A stretch of 64,000 bases of DNA from JAVBQL01 sp031549085 (GTDB lineage Bacteria; Spirochaetota; GWE2-31-10; MWDO01): the NCBI GenBank assembly GCA_031549085.1, contig JAVBQL010000021.1, forward strand, positions 1-64,000, in the 5' to 3' direction. The translations under genes and the position numbers were made by a program. Of this stretch, positions 43,896 through 53,186 are shown piece after piece. A model generated the notes under the pieces. The model had not been told where the DNA came from. It did not search any database and saw only the letters and a program-made list of their open reading frames with translations. Each line of letters begins with the position of its first letter. The first letter of the stretch is position 1.

Positions 43896-46043
43896 CTATA
43901 CCACCTCAATAACAAGGACAGCCATATCATCATCTCTAACAGTTATGTCAACTTTAAAGTAGTTTATATCTTCCATTAAGTTTGGTATTATATTTTTACT
44001 ATCTTTTGTGGTTTGAAGTATTCTCTTTACTCTATCATATCCATATAGCTCTCTGTTGGAGTTTTTTGCTTCAACTATCCCATCTGTGAATAGTACGATT
44101 GTATCTTTTGATTTAATCTCTATTTTATGTGATTTAAATACATCATCAAGTCTTAACCCTACAACTGTCGATGTTGATTTTATTGTCTCAATTTTATCTT
44201 TGTTTACTATATATGTATCACAGTGAGCACCACTTATATACTCCAAGCTCTTCTCTTTTGTATCAATGACGCCATAAAAGAGAGTCATATAGTATCCTAA
44301 ATAGCCAACACTATCATAAATCTGCTTATTTACCCTATTAACAACCTCTTGAGGCTCCATTCCTTCTTTAACATATGTGGAGAACATAAATTTTGTCATT
44401 GTTGTGACTAAAGATGGCGGTATCCCATGCCCAGAAACATCAAGCATAACAACAGCAATCTTTGTTTTTGATATTTCAATTACATCATAAAAATCACCGC
44501 CAAGCTTCTCCATAGCATAATAGTAACTATATATTTTGAAATTTTTATTTGAAGGAAAATTTTGAGGAATTATTGCCTCTTGAATTTTCTTTGCAATTAC
44601 AAGCTCATTTTCCATTCTGTTATTTATATCTAGCAATTTTCTATTTGATATATTAAGCTCTTCGGTGCGCTGTTCAACAATACTGTCTGTATGTTTTTTA
44701 TACCTATTTATCATTCTTGTCATCTTATTGAATGCAATACCCAAAATGTAGAATTCAGAAAAGAATGATTTTACATCTATTTGAACATCGAATTTTCCCT
44801 TTGCTATCTCATTTGATGCATGGAACAAAACAAATATTGGTCTTGTTAATGCTGTACTTAATAAAAGTGTTATAACCATTACTATATTGATAAAAATTAG
44901 TGCAGTGATACCTATAAATTCAATAATATTTGCAGCAACACCCATAGCTTTTTTGTATGGAATAAAATAGAGAAGTTTTATTTTTGATATTTAGGAAGTT
45001 TTAAAAACAACAATATATTTAAGATTGTTATATTTAACAACAACCCTATTTTTTTCTGTGTAGACGTCACTATTTTTTTCTATTAACTCTTGTATCTTTG
45101 GATCATTTATTATATTGCTGTCAGTGTTTAGATATTTATAGTCACTAAAGTCAACCTTATCATATTGTTCTTCACTCTTCTCTTTTTCAGTAGAAATATA
45201 TTTTTTTTGTTCATAGTCATATTCATAATAATTATTATCAGATGGGTGTGTCTGCATTATTATATTATTATTTATATCAAGCATATAGAGTGTACCTTGA
45301 TTGAAATTTGTTATATTTTCGAAAGTTATCTCAAAAAAATTTTTACGAAGTATAACTAATATAAAATCTGAAAATGTTTCACTACTTCTATTGTTGTCAT
45401 AGAAATCACTATAGTAAAAAGGGAAAATAATTATAGTTGAATCTTTTTGAAAGTAGTTGGTTAATACTCCCTCTCTAGGTTTTCCAATTATTATTTTTAT
45501 ATTATTATCACTCTTTATTTTCTGAAAGAGTGGGTCAGCAATCAGTTTTTCATAATTTGGTGGTATTATATCAGGGTTTGGTGTGTAGTATTTGTATGGA
45601 GTTTTGTCTATTATTGAGGCCTTATCTTGCTCATAGATAAATATATCTCCATAAATTTTTTTTTCTGCAATCTCTCTTATTCCCCCCTCTATTCCAAGTC
45701 CCCCTCTATATTTATAATATTGGCCAATTATTTTTCTACTGACCTCTCTCTCTTCTGCAGAATCTCTAAATTTTTCTAAATCTATTCCCTCTATAACCTC
45801 TTGTTTTTCAAATATATTGGTTAGTGTCATAAGATATTGCTCATATATAAAATCTATGTTTGTATTTATCTGTTTTAAGATTGAGTTTTGATAGTTTAAG
45901 GTTATGCCTTCTAAATTCTTTGTTAGATCTGTTTGTGAGTAGGTTGTTATTATTAATATTGGTATTATTGACATGGCGAAGAGGGTGAAAAACAATATCC
46001 ATCGAATACTCAATTTTACTTTTCTAAAGCCCAAATTTGACAT
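43896..46043 (-). pseudogene. Sensor/HAMP/PP2C (SpoIIE-type) phosphatase gene split by an in-frame TAA
   Basis: The upstream part (46043-44991) encodes a transmembrane segment and a large extracytoplasmic sensor region of Cache-like character, ending VVFKTS-stop. The TAA is at 44993-44991. Reading through it in the same frame gives 15 codons (ending IPYKKA), then a second membrane segment, a HAMP linker, a coiled coil and a PP2C/SpoIIE phosphatase (LDVSGHGIPPSL, LFTDGIVEA, RDDDMAVLVI). Together they form the usual RsbU-type receptor of about 715 codons. The downstream ATG at 44945 lacks a ribosome binding site. The gene therefore looks broken by one nonsense change, unless readthrough or a sequencing error is involved. 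The phosphatase active-site residues remain intact. Confidence 0.8.
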
Positions 46044-46171
46044 ATAAACCCTTATTATTTAAAGAAGGTCTAAACAATAATATAATAATTTATGTCTTAA
46101 AGTTAAGCTTTTATACTATTTTTTTCAAAAAAAGTGAAAAAATAACTTTTTTAAAAAGTTATCTATATATT

Positions 46172-46810
46172 TTAAGTATTAAGCTTCCCCTTATTCTGTA
46201 TCCTTGATAAAAAATTGAAAGATTTTATAAGCATTATAAGATAATATAAGACAAATATAACCATAGTAATAACAAGTGGTAAGAATATAAGTATAGCTTT
46301 TGTATCTATAAAGATACCATTAAAGGATATAAAGTTGCATACTTTTAGCGATACAAAGGTATAGAATGGTAGAGAGTAACCGAAAAATATGATAAATGTT
46401 AAATATCTCCATTTACGGGAGAGGGCTCTATTTTTAAAGTATCTAAGACCACTCTCCATTATTTTTGATATAAGTATCAAAACAATAGACATCAATATTG
46501 GAAAGTAGAGAGCAATAACCTGATAGATTTCATTTTTGTAGAATATTATATCAAGAATGTTCGTTGCAAAAACAAGATATGTGAGAAGAAGTGCTATTAT
46601 TGTATGTGCAAATGGATAGATTCTATGTATCATAGTTAAGCCCACTACCATTATAACAGTGCCAACTATCTCAAGTCCCACTATACTAAGTAGAGTATTT
46701 GGTTTTATCAAAAAGAATAGAAAATATCTTGGTTTTATTACCCAAAAAGCTATACCAACCAGTATAAGCTTTAATGATAAAAGAAGCTCTTTTGTTTGGT
46801 CTTTGTCCAA
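46172..46810 (-). CDS. Polytopic membrane protein, unknown function
   Basis: 212 residues with about six hydrophobic segments and few charged residues. No family is recognised. It lies 31 bases downstream of the SDF symporter gene on the same strand, so the two are probably cotranscribed. Confidence 0.68.
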   Translation of the reverse strand: MDKDQTKELLLSLKLILVGIAFWVIKPRYFLFFLIKPNTLLSIVGLEIVGTVIMVVGLTMIHRIYPFAHTIIALLLTYLVFATNILDIIFYKNEIYQVIALYFPILMSIVLILISKIMESGLRYFKNRALSRKWRYLTFIIFFGYSLPFYTFVSLKVCNFISFNGIFIDTKAILIFLPLVITMVIFVLYYLIMLIKSFNFLSRIQNKGKLNT

Positions 46811-46841
46811 AAATCTTCTCCCCTTTTTTAAATAGCTCTAC

Positions 46842-48083
46842 TTATATATAATCAATAGGCTTTTTTGCCTCTATATTGTTTGTCAGTTTTGCTGCAATTA
46901 TCATAAATATTGATGTTGTTAGTATATCAAAAAATATTCCAATTCTTGACAATATAGGGACAAAAACTAGAAATAGAGGATATCCAGCCTTCTCTAAATG
47001 TAGATCAGGAATACTTAATATCATCGATAGTATAGCAATAAAACCAAACTCATTAATCCCGTCTAATAAAAATGAGAATATAAACAGTATTCCAACAATT
47101 TTTAGAATAAAGAGAAAATTTAGAAGATTTGCAGAGTAGATTAGTATTATTGTTATAAGGGTAACTGTTGATACTATAATTGTTCCCGACTTATTTAAAA
47201 CTAATGATATTGGTGATAGGCTATCAGCAAGCTCTTTTTTAATTCCTATATTTTTTTTCAAGTGCTCATTTAATGGCATAATTGATGCCGCAGTGTTTCC
47301 TGAAACAAGCCCCATAAGACAAGCACCAAGGATACCAAGATAAAATTTAAAAATATCTTTTTTAAAGAGGAAAAATAGAATAATTGTATATATTATTGTT
47401 AGTGTGAAGGATATTAACAGTATCGCTGAAATTGGTTTTAGTATGAATGTAAGATTATTCTCTATAAAGATGTTTCCTCTAAAGAGGTTTGCTATTATAA
47501 ATACTGCTGCAAAAGGGTATATATCCAATATTAAGTTTACAACGATTTGTAATATATCATCAAAAGAGGTTGTAACCTCTATAAATACTAGAGATTTTTT
47601 TGAAGCATAGAATGAAGCATAGCCAAAGAGAAGTCCAATAAAAACTATTGGCAATATAAATTGTGTTCCAGACTCTAATGCTGTAAATAGATTTTGATTT
47701 ACTATTTTATACAGAATATCACTAAAAGTGGATGTTTTTACAGGCTCTCCACCTATTATTGTCATTGTAACTTCATCTTGCTGGAATCCAGTTATATTCA
47801 TAAAGCTTACTGACAAGAGTATTGAAACAAGAAGAAAAACAGTTATAAATATAACAAACAACAGTGCTATTTTTAATCCTGGAATCTTATTTTTTTTGAA
47901 TCCATAAAAACCAAGATATGTTTTAATTAAAACATATAAAACTGTTAGAAATAGGAAAAAATTAATTGCAACAGTTGAAGTTAATTTAAATAGTTCATCA
48001 AAAAAAACTACGTTTTTTGGAAGTAAAATTCCAACAACAACTCCAATACCAATACCTATAAGTGTTTTTAACCATAATTTCAA
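46842..48083 (-). CDS. SDF-family dicarboxylate/amino acid:cation symporter
   Basis: A 413-residue membrane protein of the sodium:dicarboxylate symporter family (GltP-like), with about eight membrane segments. SGNTAASIMPL occupies the place of the serine-rich re-entrant loop, and NKSGTI that of the NMDGT cation site, so it is a divergent member whose substrate cannot be named. The next gene encodes another membrane protein. Confidence 0.8.
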   Translation of the reverse strand: MKLWLKTLIGIGIGVVVGILLPKNVVFFDELFKLTSTVAINFFLFLTVLYVLIKTYLGFYGFKKNKIPGLKIALLFVIFITVFLLVSILLSVSFMNITGFQQDEVTMTIIGGEPVKTSTFSDILYKIVNQNLFTALESGTQFILPIVFIGLLFGYASFYASKKSLVFIEVTTSFDDILQIVVNLILDIYPFAAVFIIANLFRGNIFIENNLTFILKPISAILLISFTLTIIYTIILFFLFKKDIFKFYLGILGACLMGLVSGNTAASIMPLNEHLKKNIGIKKELADSLSPISLVLNKSGTIIVSTVTLITIILIYSANLLNFLFILKIVGILFIFSFLLDGINEFGFIAILSMILSIPDLHLEKAGYPLFLVFVPILSRIGIFFDILTTSIFMIIAAKLTNNIEAKKPIDYI

Positions 48084-48418
48084 AATGTCTCTCCAACCTA
48101 TTTGGCATATAACGATAGTTTTACCTTATACTAAAAGAATCATAAAATGTCAAAAAAATATTTTTTGCTCTATTCTATTTATTTCGATTAAGACTATTTT
48201 TATAGATTATTTATAGTATATCTGATATAAATGTGCTATATAATATGAACATTTAAAAAGCCTTAACTTTTCTTACTGTTATTAAACTGTTGTTTTTATC
48301 TCTGTTTAAGTATGGTTGTTGCTATTGGCTCTCTTTTTAAATTTATTAAATAAAGTATTTTTTTATTTAAGGTAAGCTAAATTACTATTTTAATAATATA
48401 GATTTTTTTGAGGTAGAT
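48084..48418. other. AT-rich intergenic stretch between divergent genes
   Basis: No gene is visible. An extended -10 element (TGC followed by TATATAAT, 48234-48244) could be a plus-strand promoter for the fusion gene at 48419, leaving a leader of about 170 bases. No clear -35 or terminator was found. Confidence 0.4.
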
Positions 48419-49996
48419 ATGGGTTCAAAAAAAGATAGTAGGGTTGGACTTTTCTTACAGGTTAGAATAGATTCAAGTAGACTTCCCGGAAAGGCTCTTA
48501 TGTTTTTGCAGGATAAGACACTCTTGGAGTGGTGTCTTTCGAGACTTAATGATACTGATGTTGATGTTAAGGCTATACTTACTACTAAATATAGCGTGCG
48601 TTATCTCTCTCCTATAGCAAAAAAATATGGTTGGCATATCTTTGTTGGAAGTAGGGAAGATCTTTTATTGCGATATACTAAAGCAGCAAAACATTTTAAT
48701 GTTGATACTGTTATAAGAGCTACTGGTGATAACCCATTTTTATCAAGCGAGGTTGTGGTTGAAACTTTGGATCTATTTAATCAATCTGAAGCAGATATAT
48801 CACATCTAACCAATCTTCCATATGGAAGCGGGGTTGAGGTTGTTAAGATCTCTGCCTTAATAAAAGCCAATAGTGAAGCTGCAATTCATTATGACAGAGA
48901 GCATGTCACCCCATATATTTATAAGAATAGTAACATATTTAAAGTAGTTTGCAGAGATTCAAGTGATGAGCTTTTAAGAAGAGGTGATGTAAGAATAACT
49001 GTTGATACAGATGAAGACTACAAAAGAGTCTCTATTCTTGCAAAAACAATGGTAGAGAGTGGCATAGAGATGACCTTAAAAAATATCATATTTACATATG
49101 ATAAAATAGATTGGAATAATCAATATTTCAACTACAATGAGAAAATATTACTATTCAATAAAGAGATTACGACTCTTTGCCCTTCGTGTGGAACTATCAT
49201 AACTGAACTTAAGTATAATAATGAGGCTTTTGACATATACTATTGTCAAAAATGTGATTTATACTATACTGTTGGAACTAATGATTATAAAGAGATCTAT
49301 GTTGATAGATATTTTGTTGAGGAGTATAGAGAACAGTATGGCAAGACTTATGAGGAAGATAAAAAAAATATTCAAAAGTTTGGTCTCTTAAGACTTGATT
49401 CTATAAAGAGCTATTTTAAAAATGTTAAGGGATTAAAGCTTTTAGAGTATGGTTCTGGGCTTGGTTTTTTTAGTGAGCTTTGCGAGAAAGAGGGGATCTC
49501 AACACTCTCTCTTGATATATCAAATTATGCAGTCAGTTATATTCAAGAGAAGTTGAAGTTTGAAGCTATTTTGGATAATGGTTCATACCTTGAAAAAAAT
49601 GATGTAAAATTTGATATCATTACAAGTTTTTATGTAATTGAGCATATAAAAGATTTTGAAAAGCTTCTATATCTTTTTTCTTATCATTTAAATAAAAATG
49701 GAGTTCTTGCTCTCTCAACTCCAAATGGTTCAGGTTTCTCAGTAAAGTATAATTTTGATGAATATAAAAATAGTCATCCAAAAGATCACTTCTATATTTT
49801 TACACCAAAGTTTTTAAAGAGAGAACTAAAGCAGCTTGGTTTTAAAAACATAAAAATAGAGATAACAGGACACCACCCTGAAAGATTTTTTAAGTCAAAA
49901 AAAATAGATAATAAATTTTTAATGAAAATTTGTCTTTTAATATCAAAGATATTTAAGCTGGGAGATACTTTTGAGATCTATGCTCAAAAGAGATAG
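48419..49996 (+). CDS. SpsF-like cytidylyltransferase fused to a zinc ribbon and SAM methyltransferase
   Basis: Residues 1-245 are a nucleotidyltransferase of the SpsF/CMP-Kdo synthetase type (QVRIDSSRLPGKAL, RATGDNPF, DREHVTPY, ITVDTDED), which activates acidic or surface sugars. A four-cysteine zinc ribbon follows (C254, C257, C276, C279). Residues 335-520 form a class I methyltransferase with motif I EYGSGLG (343-349), acidic D366 and a TPNGSG loop. The activities in one chain suggest synthesis and methylation of a sugar for surface or flagellar glycans. Its end overlaps the amidase gene by 26 bases. Confidence 0.87.
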   Translation: MGSKKDSRVGLFLQVRIDSSRLPGKALMFLQDKTLLEWCLSRLNDTDVDVKAILTTKYSVRYLSPIAKKYGWHIFVGSREDLLLRYTKAAKHFNVDTVIRATGDNPFLSSEVVVETLDLFNQSEADISHLTNLPYGSGVEVVKISALIKANSEAAIHYDREHVTPYIYKNSNIFKVVCRDSSDELLRRGDVRITVDTDEDYKRVSILAKTMVESGIEMTLKNIIFTYDKIDWNNQYFNYNEKILLFNKEITTLCPSCGTIITELKYNNEAFDIYYCQKCDLYYTVGTNDYKEIYVDRYFVEEYREQYGKTYEEDKKNIQKFGLLRLDSIKSYFKNVKGLKLLEYGSGLGFFSELCEKEGISTLSLDISNYAVSYIQEKLKFEAILDNGSYLEKNDVKFDIITSFYVIEHIKDFEKLLYLFSYHLNKNGVLALSTPNGSGFSVKYNFDEYKNSHPKDHFYIFTPKFLKRELKQLGFKNIKIEITGHHPERFFKSKKIDNKFLMKICLLISKIFKLGDTFEIYAQKR

Positions 49997-51161
49997 TTTT
50001 ATAATACTATTTATATTTATTCTTTTTCCTCTTTCAAGTTATGATAATAATTTCTACTCTGTGAATAAATTAATCTCATTTTTGGGCTTGAATAGCAGCT
50101 ATAAAGTTGTAAGCTCTATTGTTACAGTTAAAAAAGGCAAGAAAAGTGCAGATATTATGCTTAATTCCAACTTCATCTATCTTGGAGATAAAAAGATATT
50201 TCTTGATGAGTTTACAAAGAGTGAGCAAGGGGAATATTTCATAGCCAATTCTGGAGCCATAAAGATTTTAGAATTTTTTAGTGATGATGAGAGCAGCTAT
50301 TTTTTGAAAGATGGAGAAATTTATCAGAAGCTTTCAAAAAAAGAGTCTATTGTTGATAGCCCGCTTAATAAATATGATGATCAAAAACCTGTAACAGTTT
50401 TACCAAAAGAGAACAGCGGAAGTTCTGTTAATACTAAGCCAAGCTATGTGTTTAGACACCAAGATTCAATCGATGAAAAAAAAAGTAAAATAACTACTAT
50501 AATAATAGATCCTGGACATGGGGGAAAAGACCCCGGAGCGGTTGGATTTAATAATAGAGAGAAAGATATTGTATTAAGAATGGGGCTTATTCTTCAAGAT
50601 AAACTAAAGAAAGAATTTAATAGTAAACGAATAATATTAACGAGGCAGGATGATAGGTTTATTGAGCTAGAGGAGAGAGCAAATATTTCTAACAGAGCGT
50701 ATGATAAGTATGGACAGACAATATTTATATCTGTCCACGTAAATGCTCATAGATCGAATAAAGTATTTGGTTTTGAGACTTGGTACCTTCTTTCTGATTA
50801 TGAAAGAAAAGTTTTGAAAGATGCAAATATAAAAGATAAGAATATAGAAAAAATTCTAAACTCTATGATCAACTATGAAATTTATCAAGAATCAAAATCG
50901 CTGGCACAGATGGTTCAAGATGGAATGGAGAAGCAGATTGGTAAAAAATCAAAAAATAGAGGGATTAGAGAGGAGAGCTATTTTGTAATAAAAAGATCAA
51001 TTATGCCCTCTATTTTAGTTGAAATAGGATTTGTTACAAATAGGAATGAATCTGATATGTTGACAAAATATGCTTATTTAGATAGTATAGCAACAGGCAT
51101 AGTCGAGGGGATAAAGGAATTTGTTAATGAATTTGAAAAAAGTGATGGCTTCAGAAATTAG
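49971..51161 (+). CDS. N-acetylmuramoyl-L-alanine amidase (Amidase_3)
   Basis: The enzyme cleaves the peptide from peptidoglycan glycan strands. A hydrophobic export signal (about 10-28) leads to a poorly conserved N-terminal region. The zinc-dependent amidase domain (about 175-390) has DPGHGGKDPG, N-N-R-E-K-D, SVHVNAH and VEIGFVTN, so the metal ligands and catalytic glutamate are present. The TTG at 49971 is six bases from GGGAG; ATG at 49980 is the alternative. It overlaps its neighbours on both sides and is likely translationally coupled. Confidence 0.9.
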   Translation: MRSMLKRDSFIILFIFILFPLSSYDNNFYSVNKLISFLGLNSSYKVVSSIVTVKKGKKSADIMLNSNFIYLGDKKIFLDEFTKSEQGEYFIANSGAIKILEFFSDDESSYFLKDGEIYQKLSKKESIVDSPLNKYDDQKPVTVLPKENSGSSVNTKPSYVFRHQDSIDEKKSKITTIIIDPGHGGKDPGAVGFNNREKDIVLRMGLILQDKLKKEFNSKRIILTRQDDRFIELEERANISNRAYDKYGQTIFISVHVNAHRSNKVFGFETWYLLSDYERKVLKDANIKDKNIEKILNSMINYEIYQESKSLAQMVQDGMEKQIGKKSKNRGIREESYFVIKRSIMPSILVEIGFVTNRNESDMLTKYAYLDSIATGIVEGIKEFVNEFEKSDGFRN

Positions 51162-51666
51162 TAAAAGAATTCTAATTAGCGTTTTACTTATACTTATTCT
51201 CTTTTTTATCTCTTTTTTTGCTGTAAAAAAGAGATATTATCAAACTCTCTTTTTTCCAGCCAGTAGTGCAAATAAATTGTTGGCAGAAAAAAGGGAATTT
51301 AATTGGAAAAAAACAGAGAGAGAGAGAATTACTAACCTTGTTGAAGAGATTTTAATAGGTACCATGAATAAGAGAGCTTTAAGCCATAGCAATCAAAATT
51401 CTAAATTAGTTAACCTATTAATAGAAAATGATAGAGTTATATTAAATTTAAATAATGAATCTCTTGATTTTATAATATATAGTAATGTTAATAATTATCC
51501 AAATCAATTATATGAATTCATTTATTCAATAACAAATTCTATCTGTTTTAATTTTAGATCGATAAAACATGTGAAATTCTACTTTAATGGCATATTATAT
51601 GAATATTTGGATACCAATTTTCAAGGAGAAAATGGTTTTTCTCCAAATTGGAAGCTTTTATATTGA
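51127..51666 (+). CDS. Membrane-anchored GerMN-like domain protein
   Basis: One N-terminal transmembrane segment (about 14-34) is followed by a compact domain. Its helix EEILIGT, strand VILNLNN and helix-strand ending IKHVKFYFNG resemble the GerMN domain found in sporulation and cell-wall-associated proteins. The ATG at 51127 is nine bases from AAGGA; TTG at 51121 is too close to it. It overlaps the end of the amidase gene, which supports a joint role in cell-wall remodelling (inference). Confidence 0.7.
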   Translation: MNLKKVMASEISKRILISVLLILILFFISFFAVKKRYYQTLFFPASSANKLLAEKREFNWKKTERERITNLVEEILIGTMNKRALSHSNQNSKLVNLLIENDRVILNLNNESLDFIIYSNVNNYPNQLYEFIYSITNSICFNFRSIKHVKFYFNGILYEYLDTNFQGENGFSPNWKLLY

Positions 51667-51805
51667 TTTAATTTTAAAGTTTTTAAGGTTTTTTATAGAT
51701 ATTAATAGATAATGTTGAATAAATGATATTTTCATTTATTGATGTAGAATATATTTTTGTTAAAATTAATTTTTTATAAAACTAAATATATTTTTATTTA
51801 ATTTA

Positions 51806-51835
51806 TTGACAATTTAAGTAATGATCGTATATAAT
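51806..51835 (+). promoter_or_regulatory. Consensus promoter of flaA
   Basis: Perfect TTGACA (51806-51811) and TATAAT (51830-51835), 18-base spacer. The leader is about 45 bases. It looks like a sigma-70 promoter; no flagellar sigma-28 element is evident. Confidence 0.75.
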
Positions 51836-51888
51836 GAAAACGGTCTTTATTATAAAAGAATTTTAAAGGTTTTATAAAGGAGTGAAGA

Positions 51889-53067
51889 ATGAAAAAATTG
51901 ATTACACTCATTCTAGGAGTTGTATTTATTTTTGGGTTATCTACTGGTTTATTTGCTCAAAGTTCGGTTCTAATTGACTTTAATAAATTAAAGGCAGATA
52001 CTGACATTAATGAAGATAGCAACAGTGGTGATTCAAATGGAAATGATGCTCAATCAGACAAATCTGGCAAAAAACAAGAGAAAAACATGCAACATAAAGC
52101 TACTCTAGTTGATTTTGCAGGAGCGGCTGGTTCAAATTTCGATGACAATTCAAGAAGTAAGATGAAAATATCATTAGCACCTGCTAACTGGTCAGTTCAA
52201 CTTAACTCTTCTGCTAACTCTATAAACAATAGAGCTAACTCTAAATGTATTGAGTGGACATCTAAGGGTAAACCAGCATTGGTTTCTGAATTAGATGAAG
52301 ATTCAAATAGCGAAGGAAGTGGAGATTCAGCTAACGCTAACAATGATGGAGAGAAAAAGGATGGCGGAAAAACTTATACTGTTTTGGGTATACGTATTAG
52401 ATATCCAGAGGGACCTAACAATGCTTGGGCTCTTATAAAACCTCCTTTTGAAATACCAGCTTATGCTGACGTTGATGAGAGTGGAGATGAAAACGCTTCT
52501 GCTAGCAATGAACAAGGAAATGAAGAGAAGAAACCTGCAAAAGGATCTAAATTTGAAAATGGATATGGTGTAATTAAGAATGTTGGTACACTTAAATCTG
52601 TTGAAATATCAGTTTATGGTCTTAATCACAAAAATAACTTAAGTGTATTGTTAAAAGATTCTAACAACGCAACAAACGAAATAATGTTCCCTAGAAATTT
52701 GGATTTTGATGGATGGCAAAGAATTGCTTGGAATAATCCAAATTATATTACAGATGCTGGAAACAGACAACTTTATACTATACCTATGTATCCTTCAACT
52801 ATTCCTTATATAAAACTTGCTGGTTTTAGAGTTTATAGACAAGGTGATCACGTTGGTGGAGATTTTATCCTTTACATCAGAGATGTAATTGTTAAGTATG
52901 ACAAAGCATTCTTAGATGCTGATTCTCCAATAGATCACGAAGCTGCTTGGGGTATACTACAAGATAGAACAGATGAAGCTAAGAGAAGAGAAGAATCTAA
53001 TCTTGGAAACTATCAAGTGTTAAAATATCTAGAGACACAAAGAATGAATTGGACTAATGATCAATAG
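51889..53067 (+). CDS. flaA: Flagellar filament outer-layer (sheath) protein FlaA
   Basis: FlaA coats the periplasmic flagella of spirochaetes. A signal peptide (1-23, ending FAQ) is followed by family landmarks: RIRYPEGPNNAWA, PPFEIPAY, GVIKNVGTLKSVEISVYGLNH, FPRNLDFDGWQRIAWNNP and GGDFILYIRDVIVKYD in short blocks. At 392 residues it is longer than usual FlaA (about 320-350). The extra length is three low-complexity D/E/S/N/G/K inserts (about 37-67, 135-161 and 194-221). AAAGGAG precedes the ATG. Unlike in Borrelia, it is not next to cheA. Confidence 0.94.
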   Translation: MKKLITLILGVVFIFGLSTGLFAQSSVLIDFNKLKADTDINEDSNSGDSNGNDAQSDKSGKKQEKNMQHKATLVDFAGAAGSNFDDNSRSKMKISLAPANWSVQLNSSANSINNRANSKCIEWTSKGKPALVSELDEDSNSEGSGDSANANNDGEKKDGGKTYTVLGIRIRYPEGPNNAWALIKPPFEIPAYADVDESGDENASASNEQGNEEKKPAKGSKFENGYGVIKNVGTLKSVEISVYGLNHKNNLSVLLKDSNNATNEIMFPRNLDFDGWQRIAWNNPNYITDAGNRQLYTIPMYPSTIPYIKLAGFRVYRQGDHVGGDFILYIRDVIVKYDKAFLDADSPIDHEAAWGILQDRTDEAKRREESNLGNYQVLKYLETQRMNWTNDQ

Positions 53068-53091
53068 TCTTTGAGAAATGATCTAGCTATG

Positions 53092-53123
53092 AAAGCTCCA
53101 CTTTTCTTGTGGAGCTTTTTTTT
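53092..53123 (+). terminator. Strong terminator after flaA
   Basis: AAAGCTCCAC (53092-53101) / GTGGAGCTTT (53109-53118), 7-base loop, then T to 53123. Confidence 0.94.
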
Positions 53124-53186
53124 AAAAAAAGTTATATAGACTGATATTATTTTTTTTGCATAATTGAGTTTTTAAGGAATCAAATT

